Origin: SW10 sp965657795
GTDB taxonomy: Bacteria; Verrucomicrobiota; Verrucomicrobiia; Verrucomicrobiales; Akkermansiaceae
Length of the DNA: 64,000 nucleotides
Direction of reading: 5' to 3'
Assembly (NCBI GenBank): GCA_965657795.1
Contig: CBFHQJ010000010.1
Location: forward strand, 1 to 64,000
Positions 61,636-64,000 of this stretch are shown here, in pieces. Every line of letters starts with the position of its first letter. Within the stretch, counting starts at the first letter, position 1. Both the position numbers and the translations under genes were made by a program. The notes below the pieces were generated by a model. It was not told the origin of the DNA and did not search any database. It saw only the letters and a list, made by a program, of their open reading frames with translations.

Positions 61636-62319
61636 ATGTGCACTTTGACCTGGAACCGTGTTTCGTCGACGGATCTTGAGATTTACTTCAATCGGGATGA
61701 GTTGAAGACTCGTCCAGTAGCAGATGCCCCGACTCGGTTTAACACTGGAGATTCTTCTTTTTTAAGTCCCCGTGACCCGAAAGGTGGTGGAACCTGGATG
61801 TTTGCCAACGATCTGGGCGTGGTGATCTGTCTTTTGAACAAGTGGGAGCTTGAAGGGCGGGTGATTGGTGATCCGCTCAGCCGGGGACGATTGGTTTGGT
61901 CGATGGCAAGAGCCAAGTCTCCGGATGAGATTGCAAAAAAGCTCATCCAGTTGACCAGGTATCAGGCATTTACTTTGGCGGTTTTTTCGCCGGCCGGGGA
62001 TGTTTGCTGGGAGTGGACAGGGGATGAGTTGTCCCAAAGCGAAATGCCGGAGATTCTGACCTCTTCATCTTTTCGATTTGAAGAGGTCCGTGCCGTGCGG
62101 CGTGCTTGTTTTTCGTCAGGATTACGAGGGGTGGATTTTCACGCTTCACTGCAAGAGCCCCCGTCGCCTTACTCGGTTCGAATGAATCGTCCTGATGCCC
62201 AAACGTGGAGTCGCTCGCGGGTTCTGGTTAGTGATCGGATTGCGTGGCACTACTTGGCCGGGCAAGCGGATCTCAATGGCGATCCGCTCGAAACGTTGGT
62301 CGAGCTTCCTTTGAAATGA
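61636..62319 (+). CDS. NRDE (TANGO2-like) family protein
   Basis: 227 residues. MCTLTWNRV with Cys2 as the likely N-terminal nucleophile after Met removal and the name-giving NRDE in IYFNRDELKTRP. DPKGGGTWMFANDLGVVICL follows. The family is an Ntn-hydrolase relative of unknown substrate. Overlaps the next gene by four bases (ATGA). Confidence 0.87.
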   Translation: MCTLTWNRVSSTDLEIYFNRDELKTRPVADAPTRFNTGDSSFLSPRDPKGGGTWMFANDLGVVICLLNKWELEGRVIGDPLSRGRLVWSMARAKSPDEIAKKLIQLTRYQAFTLAVFSPAGDVCWEWTGDELSQSEMPEILTSSSFRFEEVRAVRRACFSSGLRGVDFHASLQEPPSPYSVRMNRPDAQTWSRSRVLVSDRIAWHYLAGQADLNGDPLETLVELPLK

Positions 62320-63404
62320 GTTGGCGATTCAAACGACTCCTTTGGGCGAGATGGCAGCGTTTCACTCGCTGGGAATTTTGGCCGGTGTGGGCGGTTTACC
62401 TACCGGTGTTGTTTTCGTGGCTCTGGCATTCGATCCGATTACGAGGCTTTACGCTCTGGGCGAATTGCAATCCTGCCATGCAAGCGAGTGGAATGGCGAT
62501 GGAAGAGAAGGGGGATATTCTTGACTCCTTTCAAGGACCAGAGGGGAGAGTTCGCGTCGCCCGTTATCTTCGTGTCCCGGAAGGTGCAGCTGACGCTTTC
62601 GAGCAAGTTAAGGTTTTCCTGTCGAATCACCAATTGGATTTCCCGGTCGTCCTGAAACCTGATTTTGGGCAACGAGGTTCGGGTGTCGAGATCGTTTATG
62701 ACAGGGAGTCGGCCCGCTGCTGGGTTGATCACTGCGAAGAGGGTTTTTTGGTCCAAGAGTATATCACAGGGCTGGAATTTGGCGTGCATTGGGCGAAGTT
62801 TCCCGATGAGGGACAGGGCATGATCACCTCGCTTTGCGGCAAGCATCCTCAGTTTCTGACGGGAGATGGTGAGCGAATTTTGGAGGAACTGATTCTGGCT
62901 GACGATCGAGCGGTGCTCATGGCTAAGTATTACTTTTCGAAGTATGAGGGATCTCTGGACCGGGTCATCGGAGAGGGTGAGCGATTTACCCTTGCTCCGA
63001 TCGGGACTCATTCGCGGGGTGCGGTTTTTACGGATGAGAGAAGTCTCATCACCGACGAGTTGCTCGAGGTCTTTGATGAACTTGGAGAACGCTTTCCTGG
63101 GTTTAATTTCGGACGTTATGACGTCAAGGTCCCTTCGACTGATGATTTACAGGCTGGACGGAATATCCGTGTACTTGAGTTGAATGGAGTGATGGGTGAA
63201 CCCGCCCACATGTATCAGCCGGGGTATTCGTGGCGGAGGGGAATGGCTGATCTTTGCAGACATTTTAAAATGGCGGCGGAGATCGGGGCGGCTTGGCGTG
63301 TGCGTGGCGTGACTCCTCCGGAACCCGGGGACTTGCTTGATCTTATCCGGCAACACTGCGATAAGAACTATCTGGAAGTTGATGAGTTTGAGCGAAAGAC
63401 CTGA
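62316..63404 (+). CDS. ATP-grasp protein with N-terminal membrane segment
   Basis: 362 residues from ATG 62316. A helix near 22-42 (EFWPVWAVYLPVLFSWLWHS) precedes the ATP-grasp fold: FPVVLKPDFGQRGSGVEIVY (nucleotide lysine and Gly loop), FLVQEYITGLEFGVHWAKFP and NFGRYDVKVPSTDDL with IRVLELNGVMGEPAHMYQPG (metal Glu/Asn). A carboxylate-amine or carboxylate-thiol ligase is likely. It stands in a run NRDE, ATP-grasp, acyltransferase with overlaps, suggesting a common pathway. Confidence 0.8.
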   Translation: MSWRFKRLLWARWQRFTRWEFWPVWAVYLPVLFSWLWHSIRLRGFTLWANCNPAMQASGMAMEEKGDILDSFQGPEGRVRVARYLRVPEGAADAFEQVKVFLSNHQLDFPVVLKPDFGQRGSGVEIVYDRESARCWVDHCEEGFLVQEYITGLEFGVHWAKFPDEGQGMITSLCGKHPQFLTGDGERILEELILADDRAVLMAKYYFSKYEGSLDRVIGEGERFTLAPIGTHSRGAVFTDERSLITDELLEVFDELGERFPGFNFGRYDVKVPSTDDLQAGRNIRVLELNGVMGEPAHMYQPGYSWRRGMADLCRHFKMAAEIGAAWRVRGVTPPEPGDLLDLIRQHCDKNYLEVDEFERKT

Positions 63405-64000
63405 ACAATTTGCGGATGTCCGAAAGCATCTGCCTTTTCTGGCACGGCACGAGGGTTTGGCGTGCTTGCTAGAGAGACTCCTCTGTTATCCTGAAATTCG
63501 TCAGGCTTTTGCTGATTCGGCTGGGGAGCAAAACCCTTTTTCGGGAGTGGCTCGCCGGCTGGGACTTGAGATTAGAGTGGAGGACTTGGCGGAACGAATT
63601 CCAAAGAATGGCCCCGTGGTTGTGGTCGCGAACCATGGCTTTGGTGGATCCGATGCCCTGGCTCTTAAAGCGATCATGCATGATCTTAGGGATGACTTTA
63701 AGGTCCTCGCAAACCGTGAGGTGGTGCTACTTCCCGGGATGGCTGATACCGTTTTTCCAGTGTCAATTTTGGATCAGGATAATACCCGTGAAAACGCCGC
63801 CAGTCTTCGGGCGATGTTGCGGCATGTGAAGCGAGGGGGATCGCTGGGCGTTTTTCCGGCGGGGCGGGTGGCTTATTGGAAGGGTGATCGCATGGTCGAT
63901 CCTCCGTGGAATGAACATATTGTTAAACTACTCCAGCGGATGAATGCGACTATCGTGCCACTTTGGTTTTACGGAAAACCACCTGCCGGTATCAATTTTC
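63382..64000 (+). CDS. Acyltransferase (PlsC-like), cut by the window end
   Basis: ATG 63382, overlapping the ATP-grasp gene by 23 bases; runs off the end at 64000 (206 residues seen). VVVVANHGFGGSDALALKAI holds the NHxxxxD acyltransferase motif, and LGVFPAGRVAYWKGDR the FPxG motif of lysophospholipid and hemolysin-type acyltransferases. Probably acts on a membrane lipid or a lipoamino-acid. End not seen. Confidence 0.75.
   Translation, partial: MSLSERPEQFADVRKHLPFLARHEGLACLLERLLCYPEIRQAFADSAGEQNPFSGVARRLGLEIRVEDLAERIPKNGPVVVVANHGFGGSDALALKAIMHDLRDDFKVLANREVVLLPGMADTVFPVSILDQDNTRENAASLRAMLRHVKRGGSLGVFPAGRVAYWKGDRMVDPPWNEHIVKLLQRMNATIVPLWFYGKPPAGINF

Noticed and set aside
1..64000. Reassignment of a stop codon across the genome
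   Set aside because: TAA, TAG and TGA all end many intact genes here, for example TGA of the ATP-grasp partner (62317-62319) and TAG of beta-galactosidase (26680-26682).

Overview
The window looks like a chromosomal segment of a Gram-negative Verrucomicrobiae bacterium. I infer this from lpxB, a PEP-CTERM sorting tail, a zinc-ribbon Ser/Thr kinase with a WD40-like tail behind an ECF sigma remnant, bactofilins, and many secreted proteins and glycan-active enzymes. Phylum level is fairly safe; genus is not. There is no prophage, CRISPR array or rRNA operon.

Layout. 0-3 kb: decayed sigma factor and kinase. 3-10.8 kb: housekeeping genes (der, nadA, two bactofilins, a TPR membrane protein, lpxB). 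10.9-12.6 kb: a secreted thioredoxin-like protein whose frame is crossed by one UGA, followed by a bacterial SECIS-like hairpin with a GGUC loop. This is the best candidate for something new. 12.6-17.4 kb: a complete trans-4-hydroxy-L-proline to 2-oxoglutarate pathway on the minus strand, divergent from a PLP enzyme and a PAS-AraC regulator. 19.9-25.2 kb: sialidase, then nagB, an oxidoreductase, nagA and an unusual Nramp-like carrier, an amino-sugar catabolic unit. 25.2-33 kb: PhyH dioxygenase, shortened DJ-1/PfpI protein, very large GH2 beta-galactosidase, hydrolase, DUF4956 protein. 33-37 kb: AI-2E, nusB, ribH, ribBA. 38-40.7 kb: secreted protein, cdaA, a 51-residue membrane peptide, bioD. 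40.7-44.3 kb: two related secreted proteins (one decayed) and a broken regulator. 44.3-50.2 kb: photolyase-like protein, PHP phosphatase, pta, HIT, nrdR. 50.5-51.3 kb: tRNA-Gly followed by gene fragments, including an IS256-type transposase tail. 51.4-64 kb: rhodanese, anion symporter, PQQ-like protein, dnaE, glycyl-tRNA synthetase, NRDE protein, ATP-grasp protein and a partial acyltransferase.

Two patterns cross the window. Four copies of a short palindrome (TAGCCRAAAGC...) occur, and three of them supply the TAG stop codon of the neighbouring gene. Several otherwise intact genes also carry single in-frame stops without gross rearrangement. Each can be explained by a C-to-T or G-to-A change, so these genes look recently inactivated, or the assembly carries damage-type errors.
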